Source: Adenophora triphylla var. japonica
Taxonomy: Eukaryota > Streptophyta > Magnoliopsida > Asterales > Campanulaceae
DNA length: 64,000 bases
Reading direction: 5' to 3'
Assembly (NCBI GenBank): GCA_022495995.1
Contig: JAFEMH010002577.1
Coordinates: forward strand, 1 to 64,000
A program made the position numbers and the translations under genes. Positions 34,330-46,042 of the stretch are shown here, one piece after another. Positions within the stretch are counted from its first letter, which is position 1; each line of letters starts with the position of its first letter. The notes below the pieces were generated by a model. That model had not been told where the DNA came from. It saw nothing but the letters and a program-made list of their open reading frames with translations, and did not search any database.

Positions 34330-35131
34330 TTGTTGTGGATTTTAAACCCATTATTTTTAACAGTTTATACAGTTGATCTCTATTTATACCTTTCGTAAAC
34401 AGATCCGCTATGATATCATTTGACTTCACCTAGTTAATTGAGATAACGTCATTTTTTATCAATTGCCTGATGGTATTATGTCTACGATGAATATGTCTAG
34501 ACTTACCATACTGCTATGTGTTCTTCCTATTGCTGATTGACTATCACAATGTATTAGGATAGCAGGCGCATGCTTATTACAACAAGGAATATTCTTCAAG
34601 AAGTTCTTAAGCCATTCAACCTCTTTTCCAACTTTATCTAAACCTATAAACTCATATTCCATCGTGGATTTGGCTATATATGTTTGTTTGGAGGATTTTC
34701 ATGACATCGTCCTTCCACATATTGTGAATACGTATCCACCTGTGGATTTGGAGTCTTTCGTGTCAGATATCAGGCATCACAGTATCCTTCTAATAATGTT
34801 GGGTATCTCTTATAAAGTATCCCATGTTACATTATATACTTTAAATATCTCAATACCCTCATTAGGGCATTCCAATGATTTGCACTGGGATTACTAGTAA
34901 ACCTAATTAGTTTGCTTACTGAATATGTAATGTCTGGACGTGTACAATTTGTTAAGTAGATTAGAGTGCCTATTATTTTTGCACATTTCAATTGAGAAAC
35001 TGGTTTACCTCTATCCTTAGCTAAATGTAGCGCCAAGTCTACAGGTGTCTTAGCCGGAGGGATATCAATGGCATCAAACTTTTGAAGTACATTTTCTAGA
35101 TAATGGGAATTTGATAGGACTAGCCCTTTTG
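34330..35131 (-). pseudogene. Copia RT C-terminal part and RNase H
   Basis: Minus-strand fragments give IGTLIYLTNCTRPDITYSVSKL and NPSANHWNALMRVLRYLK (34827-34990 region). EYEFIGLDKVGKEVEWLKNFL and IHCDSQSAIG (34515-34660) follow. These are the copia RNase H signatures (TRPDI...VLRYLK...EAEY...CDNQSA). A frameshift separates the two blocks. The upstream part of RT is displaced to 46043 by the two Athila insertions. Confidence 0.9.
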
Positions 35132-35136
35132 ATGTT
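35132..35136. repeat. Target-site duplication ATGTT, left
   Basis: ATGTT lies immediately before the first Athila LTR and is repeated at 41203-41207 after the second LTR. Confidence 0.95.
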
Positions 35137-36803
35137 TGATGGATGTGGTTTTACCCATCCAAAAGATATATTTCCTAGCTTATTTGATACTCGAAACCTT
35201 GGAATTTAATGTATTTTCTAGTGTTTTGAAAGTACAGAGGTTGAAGTGCAATTATAGAGAAAATGGAGGATTGGAGCGTACTTTGAAAGATTTTGGATCA
35301 AATTGCAATTTTGGAAAATATGGGACAAAACTGACATTTGAAAGTTCAGGGACTGAATTGGAAATTTTGGAAATTCAGGGACTAAACTGGAAATGTGAAA
35401 ATTTTGGACGAATTTGATTTATAAAAATTCATGGGCTAAAGTGAAAAATAAAATCTCAAAGATCGAAGTACAAAAGAATTTATTATAGTGACCAAAGTGC
35501 GACGGCAAAATAGCGAGACGAAACGAATATACATTGGTACTAAAACAAGGCAGTGAGGCTGGCCAAACAAAGCCATGGCCGAGGAATGATCTGGGTTGGC
35601 CGGCCAAGGCTCAAAGCAGGATTGGGGCCAAGGTTGGGATGCTGGGCCGTGGAAGCAAATGGGCCAAGGCATGGTCAAGGGCGGCCGCTGAAGCTTGAAG
35701 CATTTGGCCGAGGTAGTTTCTGTACACATGGGAAGCCGGTGGGCAAACGTTGGCGACCGCCCACAAAGTTTCAGCAACGGATTTAATTCCGTCACAAATA
35801 AGAAAAACGTGATTTTCAGCAGATTTGCACAGAATCAGTGATGAATTTCGGGAGATTTTCTATTTTGACTAGGATTTTGACCCTAATTTGTTTCCAAAAA
35901 TGATTTCTACCTCCCTCCTTCTATAAAAACAATCCTAGACTAGTTTTGTATAACCTTGGAATCCTTGGATCTTTTAATCTTTTGAATATTTTTATTCTCT
36001 CTCTATATTTTTAGTTTAGGTTTTTATTTATTTTTGAAGATGAAAGAACAAGGTTTTGATTTGTTTATTCTAATGGCCATTCAAGGCTAATTTATTTTAT
36101 TCATAGATTGAGGTGAGTAACAATTTGATCTTTATGCTAAGGTTTTAATTCTTTCTATTTCTTTTTCGTTCTTGTTCTTCTCAACGGTTTTAATTTTGTT
36201 CTTGAGATCAATTGTGTTGACCTTGCGAAATATACTTTTGACCTCTTGAATTTATTTGGGTATGAATTATTGCACTTGCGTGGATGATTTGTAATTTGAC
36301 CATTGTTGAGAAGAATAGATTCAATTGAGGACCTTGCGGAAATCAAACGAATCTAGGTTCCATTGTTCTTAAATTTTTAATTGAATTCTTGAATGTTTAT
36401 TTTGACCTTGCGGAATATATAAACAAGATATAATTAGGAGGGTTTTAATGTTCTTATTGACCTTGCGAAATATATTAACATCTTAACCCTAGGTTTTTGT
36501 GAACGAATCCAAGAATGAGATTGAATTACTTTTACATGAAATAAAAGCATAAAGTAGCAATTGTTATGATCCCCAATCCATGAATCCCTTGTCTCTTATT
36601 ATCTTTAATTTATTTATTTTGTTTTCTTAGTTTAATAGTTCAACCAATCAAAACCCTTTTTTCTTTGTTATTTTTTACACTAATTAAATCAATTTGTTCA
36701 ACACACAAATCTCTGTGGATTCGACCCTTGCTTGTGCATACTACTACATCGGTAACTTGTACACTTGCAAGGTATTTTATTACAAGAGGATTTTTATCCA
36801 TCA
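35137..36803 (+). repeat. Athila-type element 1, 5' LTR
   Basis: TGATGGATG...TATCCATCA. It contains a TATA box at 35921-35930 and four GACCTTGCG(G/A)AA repeats (about 36218, 36330, 36403 and 36458). The Gly/Pro/Trp-rich open frames at 35436-35795 (minus) and 35553-35786 (plus) are LTR products without domains. Confidence 0.93.
35921..35930 (+). promoter_or_regulatory. Athila LTR TATA box
   Basis: CTATAAAAAC follows a CTCCCTCC pyrimidine stretch about 785 bases into the LTR. In the 3' LTR the same position (40321-40330) reads CTTTAAAAAC, so only the 5' LTR keeps the consensus. Confidence 0.65.
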
Positions 36804-36809
36804 AGTTTT

Positions 36810-36827
36810 TGGCGCCGTTGCCGGGGA
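36810..36827 (+). promoter_or_regulatory. Primer binding site (tRNA-Asp, Athila type)
   Basis: TGGCGCCGTTGCCGGGGA lies six bases after the 5' LTR. This is the classical Athila primer site complementary to tRNA-Asp and supports the lineage call even though pol is absent. Confidence 0.9.
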
Positions 36828-36944
36828 TTTGTTGTGATTTGAACAAGTTAATTTTGTTAGTGTATTGTAAATATTTTCTTTTATTAGTTTCTTTTTAGTG
36901 TAAATAATTTTCTTTCTTTTTGTAAAAAAAAATAAAATTAGGTC

Positions 36945-37601
36945 ATGCATGAATCTAATTCTCGTGAGAAGTTGGTCGGGCAAGTAAAACAATTAATTGC
37001 TTTGTTCAATGCGAAAAGTGCTTCGCCTAGTGCCAATATAATACAAGATGCATGTTCCTGTTGTGGATTATACTCTCATGCTACTAATGATTGTCCGTCT
37101 AGGACATATTTTCATGAATATTCTCCACAGATGCAAGAAAGGAGTTCGTTCCACCCATGACAACCACAATATGATTATTCCCCCAATTTTTATACATAAT
37201 GGAGGGAAAATCACTCAAGACGGGCATGGAACAATTATGAGCCACATTATTATGATCCACCGCAATCTAAAAAGCGATCATGGGAAGAGGCTCTGACAAG
37301 TTTGAGGGAGGAAAATCGTCAACAAAAACAACAATTTGGCGCAGCCATAAGTAGGTTGGAAGCACAAGTCACTACACTAGTAGAGGCCTTGAGGGGTTAT
37401 GAGCGAGATACTAGTTTTATCCAACTTGAACGTTATGAATGGGAGGACGCTTCCATTAGTGACGAACTACCGATTCTATCTCCGCCTCCTGCTAGTGATG
37501 TTGTGGTTGTTGATGAAGATGTTGATTGTGAAGAAGATGGGTTGGACGAGAAACTAAAAGATGATGAGGGCGTTAATGTTGATGAGGTTGGGCCCGACTG
37601 A
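36945..37601 (+). pseudogene. Athila-type gag remnant
   Basis: One frame of 219 codons is interrupted only by TGA at 37158-37160 and TAA near 37194. It has a zinc-knuckle variant CSCCGLYSHATNDCPS (about 37056-37103), an aromatic Tyr/Pro/Arg segment, a Gln/Glu-rich helical segment (REENRQQKQQ..., from 37305) and an acidic C-terminus ending at 37601. Athila gag C-terminal regions have this make-up. The capsid part is missing, so it looks like the tail of gag only. The lack of frameshifts suggests that the two stops are late. Confidence 0.75.
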
Positions 37602-39499
37602 TTTCCTTCTCCTCTTTCCGTCGGTCAACAAATTGACGAACAATGTCTCAACGAAGACCTTCTCCATCCCATTGAAAGTATGAATGATTTTTCCTCCATC
37701 ATTCTTGTACCTCCCCCCATTTTTGATGGTGAAGAAAGTAGCGAGAGTTTGAAAGAGAAGAAGTCCAAGAAGCTTAAACGTCAAAAATTTCATTAGACAC
37801 CAAACAATATCAAAGCTCAAGGATTTTACATGGGGCATGAACTGAACATACGGACCCGCGAAACCATGAACTGGGCCAAAGGACGGAAGGTGAAGTCCAA
37901 ACGGGAACAACGGTCGGGCTAAAGACCTTAACCAAACGCGCTAATTGGGAGGCAACCCAAATAGGTACGTTTTATTTGCTTTAGTTATTTGCTTTGTTGT
38001 GTCATATTGTCCTTTGAACCCAATGCATGTTTTTGTTCTCTTTGCTATGAGGACATTGCATGTTTTGAGTTTGGGGGTAGATATCTCTCCGAGTTTGTGG
38101 GTTTATAGGGGAGTGTATATAGTGTCACCCTCCAAAAAAATAGAATTTTTTTAAAATTTTTGTTCTTTTCATACTTTGGGAAGTTGGCAAGAGTCCATGA
38201 TGATTTGAGAGTGCTTTAATTTTAAAATCTTGAGTATTATTGTCAATATGGGGATATAATTGCATTGAAACATGTAAAGTATGATTTCTCCACCTTTCAC
38301 TTTCATATTATTTTTCTTGACATTGTTACCAACTTAGGAGACCTTTATAGGATCACTTTGGCATTCTCGGGGTTCCTAGAACATGTTTGCATGACTGTCA
38401 ATAACACATCAATTAGGCTATTCGGGAAGTGATATGTGGCTATTTTCTTTGAACCCTATTTGCGAGCCTTTAACTTTCTCGTCACTTATATAAAAAAATT
38501 TCCGCTAGAACCCCTTTTGAGCTTGAAAAAAGAATGAAATCTCTCACAAAGTGGGAGGTTATTTTAGACCACCATTCTCCTTCTTTTGTACCCTCATTAT
38601 CCTACCCCTTTTAACCTATACACTATTTTTCTCACCTTTTTAAGAAAGTGAAACTAGGAAATGAATTGGGAATTGTGGGTGAAGTTTGGAAAATCAAAGG
38701 TTGAGTGGAAAGTGGTCATGAAAAGAAAGAAAAGGGTCATGCTATGTAATGAAAAGAGGGGCTTGAGCAAAAAGTATTGAGTGCACATTCTTCGTGATAT
38801 ATATGTGCAAAGAAAAAAAAATAATAAAAAAAAAAAAAGAAAAAAAATTGCCTTGCCCTCTCTAATGTTGAAGTGAAAAGTGATCAAAAAGGAAAGAAAG
38901 GTGATCAATCCCAAATTTGAAAGTACACAACATTATAAGTTTGGGGATTAAATCAATGGGTTGGCTTGGAGCGGAGTGATAATTTCAATGGGAGGATGTA
39001 TGATGAAGACTTTCTAGTTTCACTTGCTTGACTTCGTATGTCCTTACCTTCTCTTGTAACCGTGAACCTAGCCCGCGTTTTACGCAATACATTACAAACC
39101 ATAAAGCCATATTTGATCCCAAAAGAGTAGCCGGGTTGACAGTTTTGTTTAAATATGCATATGAGTGTCCCTTGTGCAGAAATTTCATCTTAGTATCATT
39201 GATTTAGAGCATGTGGTTAGTGACCCTATAAAATATCTTACTTTGGTGACAATGATCTCCCATATTTCATTCATCTTTCATTATGTGGTGGAGAATTGTC
39301 AGTTAGATGCATCCATGTAATTATAGTCCATATTCATGATAATGCTTGTAGATTATGTGTGTTGTGAGATCTGAGACTTGTTGTGCCAATGGCCTATTAT
39401 ATGAATTGTGCGAATCCCAAAAATATTTTCTTTTGTTTTAATTAGTTAGTTAGTATTTATTTTGTTTTAATTTTGTTTTACTCGAGGACGAGCAAAAGA
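37602..39499 (+). other. Athila-type element 1, non-coding 3' internal region
   Basis: No pol motif in any frame. The phrase CTAAAGACCTTAACCAAACG...GGGAGGCAACCCA (37919-37960) is followed by TTTGAGTTTGGGGGTAG (38064-38080). This kind of region is usual downstream of coding sequence in Athila elements. The rest is non-coding with an A run near 38812-38848. Confidence 0.6.
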
Positions 39500-39515
39500 T
39501 AAGTTTGGGGGTATT
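39500..39515 (+). other. Athila polypurine tract
   Basis: TAAGTTTGGGGGTATT runs up to the 3' LTR start. The G-run primes plus-strand synthesis. The upstream CTCGAGGACGAGCAAAAGAT is mirrored in the second Athila-type element at 42675-42700. Confidence 0.85.
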
Positions 39516-41202
39516 TGATGGATGTGGTTTTACCCATCCAAAAGATATATTTCCTAGCTTATTTGATGCTCGAAACCTTGAAATTTAATGTATTTTCTAG
39601 TGTTTTGAAAGTACAAGGGTTAAAGTGCAATTATAGAGAAAATGGAGGATTGGAACGTACTTTGGAAGTTTTTGGATCAAATTGCAATTTTGGAAAATCT
39701 GGGACAAAACTGACATTTGGAAGTTCAGGGACTAAATTGGAAATTTTGGAAATTCAGGGACTAAACTGGAAATGTGAAAATTTTGAACGAATTTGATTTA
39801 TAAAAATTCATGGGCTAAAGTGAAAAATAAAATCTCAAAGATCGAAGTGCAAAAGAATTTATTATAGTGACCAAAGTGCGACGGCAAAATAGCGAGACGA
39901 AACGAATATACATTGATACTAAAACAAGGCAATGAGGCTGGCCAAACAAAGCCATGGCCGAGGAATGATCTGGGTTGGCCGGCCAAGGCTCAAAGCAGGA
40001 TTGGGGCCAAGGTTGGGATGCTGGGCCGTGGAAGCAAATGGGCCAAGGCATGGTCAAGGGCGGCCGCTGATCTGGCTTGGGCGGCCGCTGAAGCTTGAAG
40101 CATTTGGCCGAGGTAGTTTCTGTACACATGGGCAGCCGATGGGCAAACGTGGGCGACCGCCCACAAATTTTCAGCAACGGATTTAATTCCGTCACAAATA
40201 AGAAAAACGTGATTTTCAGCAGATTTGCATAGAATCAGTGACGAATTTCGGGAGATTTTCTATTTTGACTAGAATTTTGACCCTAATTTGTTTCCAAAAA
40301 TGATTTTTACCTCCCTCCTCCTTTAAAAACAACCCTATACTAGTTTTGTATAACCTTGAAATCCTTGAATCTTTTAATCTTTTGAATATTTTTATTCTCT
40401 CTCTATATTTTTAGTTTAGGTTTTTATTTATTTTTGAAGATGAAAGAACAAGGTTTTGATTTGTTTATTCTAATGGCCATTCAAGACTAATTTATTTTAT
40501 TCATGGATTGAGGTGAGTAACAATTTGATCTTTATGCTAAGATTTTAATTCTTTCTATTTCTTTTTCGTTCTTGTTCTTCTCAACGGTTTTAATTTTGTT
40601 CTTGAGATCAATTGTGTTGACCTTGCGGAATATACTTTTGACCTCTTGAATTTATTTGGGTATGAATTATTGCACTTGCGTGGATGATTTGTAATTTGAC
40701 CATTGTTGAGAAGAATAGATTCAATTGAGGACCTTGCGGAAATCAAACGAATCTAGGTTCCATTGTTCTTAAATTTTTAATTGAATTCTTGAATGTTTAT
40801 ATTGACCTTGCGGAATATATAAACAAGATAGAATTAGGAGGGTTTTAATGTTCTTATTGATCTTGCGGAGTATATTAACATCTTAACCCTAGATTTTTGT
40901 GAACGAACCCAAGAATGAGATTGAATTACTTTTACATGAAATAAATAGCATAAAGTAATAATTGTTATGATCCCCAATCCATGAATCCCTTGTCTCTTAT
41001 TATCTTTAATTTATTTATTTTTCTTTCTTAGTTTAATAATTCAATCAATCAAACCCGTTTTCTTTGTTACATTTTACACTAATTAAATCAATTTGTTCAA
41101 CACACAAATCTCTGTGGATTCGACCCTTGCTTGTGCATACTACTACATCGGTAACTTGTACACTTGCAAGGTATTTTATTACAAGAGGATTTTTATCCAT
41201 CA
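39516..41202 (+). repeat. Athila-type element 1, 3' LTR
   Basis: TGATGGATG...TATCCATCA, 1687 bases. Compared with the 5' LTR it has an extra 21-base copy of a CTGATCTGGCTTGGGCGGCCG-like unit (about 40067-40090) and scattered substitutions, including one in the TATA box. Confidence 0.93.
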
Positions 41203-41262
41203 ATGTTCTAGAAATCTTTATTAATAATATAACATCAGCTAATCCCGTGTCAACATGTCAAA
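41203..41262 (-). pseudogene. Copia RT sliver between two Athila insertions
   Basis: Begins with the right target duplication ATGTT (41203-41207). It is the piece of copia RT coding sequence between the two insertion points and, on the minus strand, links the part at 46043 to the part at 35131. It is too short for a motif; its identity rests on position. Confidence 0.7.
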
Positions 41263-41267
41263 ATGCT

Positions 41268-42656
41268 TGATGGTGATCTTGTAATAAAATACCTAGCAAT
41301 TGAACTAGTTATCGATATAGTAGTATGCATAAGCAAGGGTCGAATCACAAATACCTGGTAAGAAACAAGTTGATTAAAGCAGTGTTTTAAAACAGAAAAG
41401 TAAATAAAAGGGGGTTTAGTTTGGTTATTTATTTCTACTCTATGAATGCAAGAACTAAAATTTAAACTAAGAAACATTTAAAGCAACAAAGTAATTCAAA
41501 TTAAACGAGGGATTCACTGATTGGGTTTCACAAACACCTCCACTCTATACTATTGCAAATAATAAGGAGATCAAACTCATTCAAGGATTCAATCACTAAA
41601 ATAATGGTTGATACGGTTTGGTGTGCGATTTGCAACACTAATATTCCCTTTATGTTATACTTTCCGCTAAGTTTATATAACATGCAAGTAACTTATTAAG
41701 AATTCAAGAATTATTAAACCTATAGCCTTTTCATTTCCCCTAAGTCCTCAATTGGATCTAATTATCAAACTAGTTGTCAATGTATAAATCACTCACGCTA
41801 ATGGCTCAATTTATACCCAATAGTTTAAAGGCCAATTTATATATTAACATATAATTGAAACCCTAAAACATATGATGATACGTACTTTGATAAAAAAGAA
41901 CGAGATAAAATTGAAGATTTAAATCTATATAATAGAGTTTTGGTATTTGTTACATCCAATCAATGAATCTAGGAAATTAGATACTTATACCATAAGAATA
42001 AAAACATAAATTAAAATAAGAACATCAAAACCTAGAATTGAATTTTTGAATCCTACAAAGAATAGATTTAAAATAAAGCATAAAACATCTCTAAAAATTG
42101 GCTGGAGGAAGGTGCCGAAAATATGGAAACTGGTGTAGAATCCTTCACGAAGTTGGAAACTGAAGATTGCTGATAGAACAGGGGGTGCAGCCGCCCCTAG
42201 GAGAAGGGAGTGACCGCCTCCTATGGGGAGTATATTTTCTCATCTTTTTCTTCTTAGTGAGGCCACCCTCCTCATGTGTTGTGGTCGCCCCTCGTGCATT
42301 GCTGACTTGTACCTTTTATGTCAAACTTTCGGAGGTCATAACTTCTTAATACATATTCTGATTTGAACGTGCCACATGTCGTTGGAAATATCATGAAGAG
42401 TACTATGTAATGGTCTTGGTTGAACAAGGTCACATCCTTTTTGTCCTTCTATCATTTCTCTTCTTTCCTCCTTTAGTTGCTACAATCCTGATCATTCATT
42501 TTTGCACTTTTCAAATCCATAATCCATGTAAATTTCCTCTTATTTCCTATACTCATAACCAATCCAAAACACCATTTAAACACTAATGCAATCCAAGAAA
42601 GTGCATCAAATAAGTCTAAAATTTTATCATTTAGATGTGCCGAAACACTTTCATCA
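41268..42656 (-). repeat. Athila-type element 2, 3' LTR
   Basis: 1389 bases. It begins TGATGGTGATCTTGTAATAAAATACC and includes GCATAAGCAAGGGTCGAATC, the reverse complement of the conserved region near the 3' end of the first element's LTR. GCAGCCGCCCCTAGGAG / GACCGCCTCCTA lies near 42187-42220. Confidence 0.88.
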
Positions 42657-44689
42657 AATACACCCAAAATTATCTTTTGCTCGCCCTCGAGTAAAATAAA
42701 ACTAAAAAAGAAATAAAACTACTATCTAAACTACAAAAGGTAAATCATTAAACAAATATTTTTGGGATATTCCATCACATAGGGAGGTTCTAGTCATATA
42801 AGTCTCAGATCCTTGCAAACACGAATAATCAACAAGTATTATAAACATGAGATTACATTTACATTAATGCATATAAATCACAATTCTCCACCAAAAAATG
42901 ATAATATGAATGAATAATGGGAAATCATTGCCACCAAAATATGATAGTTTATAGGGTCACTTATATCATGCTCTAAACAAAAAAGATAATAAGATGGTGA
43001 AATTCTGCACAAGGACACTCATATGCACGTTAACCATAACTGTCAACCCGACTACTCTTTAGGGGATTGTAATGTTTGCTACAATCGCGGGCTAGGTGTA
43101 GGGTTACAAATGAAGGCAATGACATACAAAATCAAGCCAGTGAAACTAGAAAGTCTTACATGCCAAAATAGATTCTCACTTGAATGTAACTTTCCACTCC
43201 CTCATGTTACCCCATGTTTCAACCCCCCCCCCCCCCAAACTTAGAGTATTACATACTTTCATAAACAAGGGGTTGATAACATTCCTTTCTATCCTTTGGT
43301 CACTTTTCATCACAACTTCCGACTTTCATAACACAAGAGGCAACTCTTTTCAAATTTCCTTCTTTTTTTCTTTTTTTCTCTTTGCATAAATACAAATCAC
43401 GAAGAATACTATGCACTATTTCAAACATATTTTTGTACTTGTCCCTTCTTTTCCATTGCAGTACATAACCCGAGCTTTTTCAATTCATTCCTTTTACTTT
43501 TCAAGCATAACCCATAGTTCATTCACTAGTTCCACTTTCTTGAAAATATGAGAAAATAGTGTATAAGTGTAGGGGTAGGATAATTTGGGTACAAATTGAA
43601 GGTGAATGGCGGTCTATGATATTTATTCTTTGATAAGGCTACAAAGGAGTTCTAGCTGAAATTTTAAAGTTACTAGAAATTTAAAGGCTTACAAATAGGG
43701 TTTAAATAAAATAATCACATATCACTTCCCGAGTTGCCTATTTGATGTTTTATTGATAGTCATGCAAACAAATTCTAGAGACCCCAAAAATGCCAAAATG
43801 ATCCTATAACGACCTCCTAAGTTGATGATAATGATCAAGAATATAGTATGGAAGTGAAAGGTGGAGTTCGTCATCCATATGTATCAATGTAATCACAATA
43901 TCATACTTATAATAACACTTAAAATTCAAAATTAAAAAACCCTCAAATCATCATACACTTTAGCCAACATTTCAAAATATGAATAGAACAAATAAAATTA
44001 ATTTTTTTAGGGTGACTCTATTTACACTCTCCTATAAATTCATAAACTCGGAGGGACTCACAAAGAGTGACTCAAAATTAAACATTGCCCACCCCCAAAC
44101 TCAGAACATGATATGTCCTCAAAGCATAAAAATGAATAGAAGCATGCCTTGGGTTCGAAGGTCGACAAAACACTACAAGAATAAAAATAAGCAAAATAAA
44201 TGTTACCTAGTTGGATTGCCTCACATTAAGCAAATTTGTTTAAATTCGTTAGCCCGACTATGGCCCCAAGTTTACTTGGAGCTGAGATTGGTCACATTGT
44301 ATTTTACCTTTTCTTTTCTTCTCCTTGACCACATCATGATATCTCGTGCACAAACACTCACCGCTCTCCATGCATAAATCCCCCTTTTTTTATCAATTTC
44401 GATAATACCCAAGGGACTTTGGTAGTTTTCTGCTTTTTCCCTTTCTTCTTCTTTATTGGGTTCTTTCCCATCATTAAATTTGGTTCATCAATTTTATCAA
44501 CATCAGAAGCAAACTTATCAACGAGATTTTCAAATATGTTATCTTGATTAAAAATATCAACAAATATAGAGTCAAATATATCAATATAAAAACATTTATC
44601 ATTATAATTACTCTTATCATGCTCAACTACTTGTGAAAATGACCCAATGGATTTAGTATTTAAGGAAAAAATGATTTCCCATTGTTCAT
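42657..44689 (-). other. Athila-type element 2, internal region
   Basis: From the left edge: polypurine tract (reverse of AATACACCCAAAATTATC, 42657-42674), a long non-coding part with a C run at 43226-43238, and a minus-strand open frame (about 44358-44690). That frame is Asp/Asn-rich (FDSIFVDIFNQDN) with a basic tail (NPIKKKKGKKQK). It may be a gag or linker remnant; no zinc knuckle or pol motif is seen. The plus near 44218-44242 reads TGCCTCACATTAAGC, the counterpart of the GGGAGGCAACCC phrase in the first element. Confidence 0.55.
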
Positions 44690-46037
44690 AGGTTCGAACC
44701 ACAGAGACTTGATAAGAAAAAAGTTGATTAAAGCAGTGATTTAAAATAGAATAGTAAATAATAGCGGGTTTGGTTTGGTTGTTTATTTCTACTCTACGAA
44801 TCCAAAAACTAAAAATTAAACTAAGAAAATGATTAAACAAAGAAGTAATTCAAATTAATCGAGGGATGAACGGATAGGGTTTCACAAATACCTCCATGCA
44901 TTTAATAATAATAAAGGGATCAATCTCATTAAAGGGTTCATTCACTAAAGTAAGGGTTGGGACGGTTTGGTATGTGATTTGCAACCCTCATATTCCCTTT
45001 ATGTTATACTTTCCGCTAAGTCTATATAACATGTAAGGAACTCTTTAAGCATTCAAGAATATTAAACCTAGATCCTTTTAATTTTCGTTAATTTCTCAAT
45101 TGGATCTAATTATCAAAATAGTGGTCAATGTAGAAATCACCCACGCTAATGGACAATTTATACCCAATAGTTTAAAGGCCAATTTATATCTTAAAATATA
45201 ATTGAAACCCTAAAACATATAATGATAAATACTTTGATAAACAAGAACTATATAGAACGGAAGAATTAAATCTATAGCATAAAGTTTTGGTATCTGTTAC
45301 ATCCAATCCATGAATCTAGGAAATTAGCTACTCATAGCCATAAGAATAAAAACAAAAAATAAATTAAAGAACAAAACCTGGAATTGAAATCTTGAACCTC
45401 CCAAGAAGAGATGTAAAACAAAGCATAAAACATATAAAAAAACATCTCTAAAAATTGGTTGGAGTTGTTCTATTTTTACTAGGGTAAGGAGGTGCCGAAA
45501 ATATGGAAACTGTTGCATAATTCTTCACGAAGTTGTAAACTGAAGATTGATGATCAGATAGGGGGTGTGGCTCCTCCTAGGAGAAGGGAGTGACCGCACC
45601 CTATGGGCAGTAGATTTTCTCATCGTCTGTCTTCTTAGTGTAGCCGCCCTCCTCGTTTGATGATGTCTCCTCTCGTGCGTTGCTGGCTTGTACCTTTTTC
45701 GTCAAACTTCCAAAGATCATAACTTTTTCAGACGGACCCCGATTTGGACGTGCGACGTATCGTTGGAAAGATCATGATGAGTAATATCCAATGGTCTTTT
45801 TTACACAAGGTCACATCCTTCTTGTCCTTATCTCACTTTCCTTCTTTCCTCCTTTAGTTGATCAAATTTGGATCATTCCTTTTTGCATGTTTCAAGTCCA
45901 TAATCCATGTAAATTTCCTCTTCTTTCCTATACTCATAAACACTCCAAAACACTATTAAAACACTAATACAACCCAAGTAAGTTCATCAAATAAGTCTAA
46001 AAGTATATCATTTAGATGTGTAGAAACACATCCATCA
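44690..46037 (-). repeat. Athila-type element 2, 5' LTR, truncated at its inner end
   Basis: It aligns with 41338-42656 of the 3' LTR: shared GTTGATTAAAGCAGTG, CCGCTAAGT(T/C)TATATAACATG, TGGATCTAATTATCAAA and CATTTAGATGTG. The missing 70 bases plus the primer site indicate a deletion after insertion. Confidence 0.85.
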
Positions 46038-46042
46038 ATGCT

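Larger units (their letters stand above)
35137..41202 (+). mobile_element. Athila-type non-autonomous Ty3/gypsy element
   Basis: Two LTRs of 1667 and 1687 bases, an Athila-type primer site, a broken gag-like ORF, a polypurine tract and an exact ATGTT target duplication. The internal region is only 2.7 kb and has no protease, RT, RNase H or integrase. The LTRs differ by a few percent by eye plus a 21-base tandem copy, so insertion is moderately old. It lies in the RT of the minus-strand copia. Confidence 0.92.
41263..46042 (-). mobile_element. Second Athila-type element, opposite orientation (with TSD ATGCT)
   Basis: The element itself is 41268-46037, bounded by an exact ATGCT duplication (41263-41267 and 46038-46042). 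The LTR tips TGATGG...CATCA match the first Athila-type element, and the internal edge near 42675 has the same GCTCGCCCTCGAG phrase in reverse. The 5' (right) LTR has lost its inner 70 bases together with the primer site. No pol domain. It inserted 61 bases from the first one, in the same copia RT. Confidence 0.88.

Noticed and set aside
35436..35795. 119-codon minus-strand ORF (and copy at 39815-40195)
   Set aside because: Lies within both Athila LTRs, has no domain, and conservation is explained by LTR identity.
44358..44840. 160-codon minus ORF as a single gene
   Set aside because: Its first part is Athila LTR sequence and its second part internal sequence, joined by the deletion at about 44690.
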